This document shows, one piece after another, positions 63,880 through 64,000 of a DNA stretch of 64,000 bases; the first letter of the stretch is position 1, and each line of letters starts with the position of its first letter. A program made the translations under genes and the position numbers. The DNA is taken from contig JADFYO010000008.1 in NCBI GenBank assembly GCA_015233015.1, positions 27,175-91,174 on the forward strand. The letters are read 5' to 3'. The notes under the pieces are model-generated. The model was given only the letters and a program-made list of their open reading frames with translations. It was not told where the DNA came from and made no database searches. Origin of the DNA: Nitrospirota bacterium. GTDB taxonomy: Bacteria > Nitrospirota > Thermodesulfovibrionia > Thermodesulfovibrionales > Magnetobacteriaceae.

Positions 63880-64000
63880 GGTAAGCTGGAAAAAGTGGAC
63901 ACCAAAATAGAGTAAAATAAGAAACTCAATGGAGGTGTCAGATGGAAAGGATCCCGAATGGGAAGTACACGAAGGAGTTCAGAGAGGAAGCGGCAAAATT
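63877..64000 (+). mobile_element. IS3-family insertion sequence, left end (partial)
   Basis: The likely terminus begins TGAGGTAAGCTGG and contains AAGTGGACACC, typical of IS3-family ends (5' TG). The element runs past the window end, so the right repeat and the target duplication cannot be seen. Confidence 0.7.
63942..64000 (+). CDS. IS3-family transposase OrfA (partial)
   Basis: ATG 63942 after GGAGGTG; the visible N-terminus is MERIPNGKYTKEFREEAAK, the start of the HTH_Tnp_1/IS3 OrfA helix-turn-helix protein. The rest is outside the window. Confidence 0.85.
   Translation, partial: MERIPNGKYTKEFREEAAK

Noticed and set aside
1-64000. Magnetosome (mam) genes, prompted by the guessed lineage
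   Set aside because: No MamA, B, E, K, M, P or Q-like protein is present; lineage is not supported by such genes here.

Overview
The window is an ordinary bacterial chromosome segment of roughly 45-50 % GC, carrying several AT-rich or repeat-bounded accessory inserts. No rRNA or species marker is present. The gene content (lon with a small heat-shock protein, an hrcA-grpE-dnaK-dnaJ-rsmE cluster, a fused B12-type radical SAM/DUF2344 protein next to RNase G, large WD40 and FHA Ser/Thr kinases, NHL and RCC1 repeat exoproteins, FliW, CusABC-type efflux) fits a Gram-negative, flagellated, signalling-rich anaerobe or microaerophile. My best guess is Nitrospirota (Magnetobacterium-like), with deltaproteobacterial lineages as the alternative; this is inference only.

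Layout. 0.3-7.3 kb: a + strand block with a cyclophilin, Hsp20, Lon, ThiL, a DUF2062 membrane protein, RimO and a site-2 protease. 7.3-8.3 kb: tRNA-Val(TAC) and a MntA/HepT toxin-antitoxin pair between imperfect direct repeats. 8.3-12.3 kb: a secreted protein with a sorting-type tail, a ferredoxin, and the copper ATPase CopA. 12.4-20.8 kb (- strand): a membrane protein, a SprA-like metalloprotease, FliW, a 1579-residue kinase/TPR/WD40/HEAT protein, a small lipoprotein and an FHA/zinc-ribbon kinase. 20.9-23.5 kb: a glycosyltransferase operon. 23.5-25.4 kb: an AT-rich RloA/RloB (AbiL-like) defence pair behind a promoter with a perfect 19-bp dyad. 25.5-31.6 kb: radical SAM/DUF2344, RNase G, LarE and a GlcF-like Fe-S protein.

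31.4-36.3 kb is the most unusual part. The 3' end of the Fe-S gene is duplicated on either side of an AbiEii-like nucleotidyltransferase plus a small partner gene. The second, decayed copy is followed by a promoter/operator dyad driving two adjacent NTPases, the second being a STAND-like ATPase-winged helix-TPR protein with a probable CTG start. 36.4-44.1 kb (- strand): rsmE, dnaJ, dnaK, grpE, hrcA, then groEL and groES. The groES promoter carries a near-perfect CIRCE operator for HrcA, and a 184-bp MITE-like element with a target duplication lies between hrcA and groEL.

44.2-51.6 kb: a leaderless DUF5618 gene, then a strong promoter with a roughly 250-nt structured leader ending in a terminator just before a giant NHL/repeat exoprotein gene that is split by one in-frame TAA. 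An RCC1-repeat exoprotein and an Rpn-family nuclease follow. 51.7-60.2 kb (- strand): a copper/silver resistance locus (two-component system, a Met/Gly/His-rich secreted protein, a YtkA-like protein, CusC, CusB, CusA), which together with CopA suggests periplasmic and cytoplasmic Cu/Ag export. 60.4-63.5 kb: a SulP transporter, a degenerate cytidylate-kinase-like protein and a lone receiver domain. The right edge holds four helically phased 12-bp repeats and a signalling gene cut by an IS3-family element that runs off the window.
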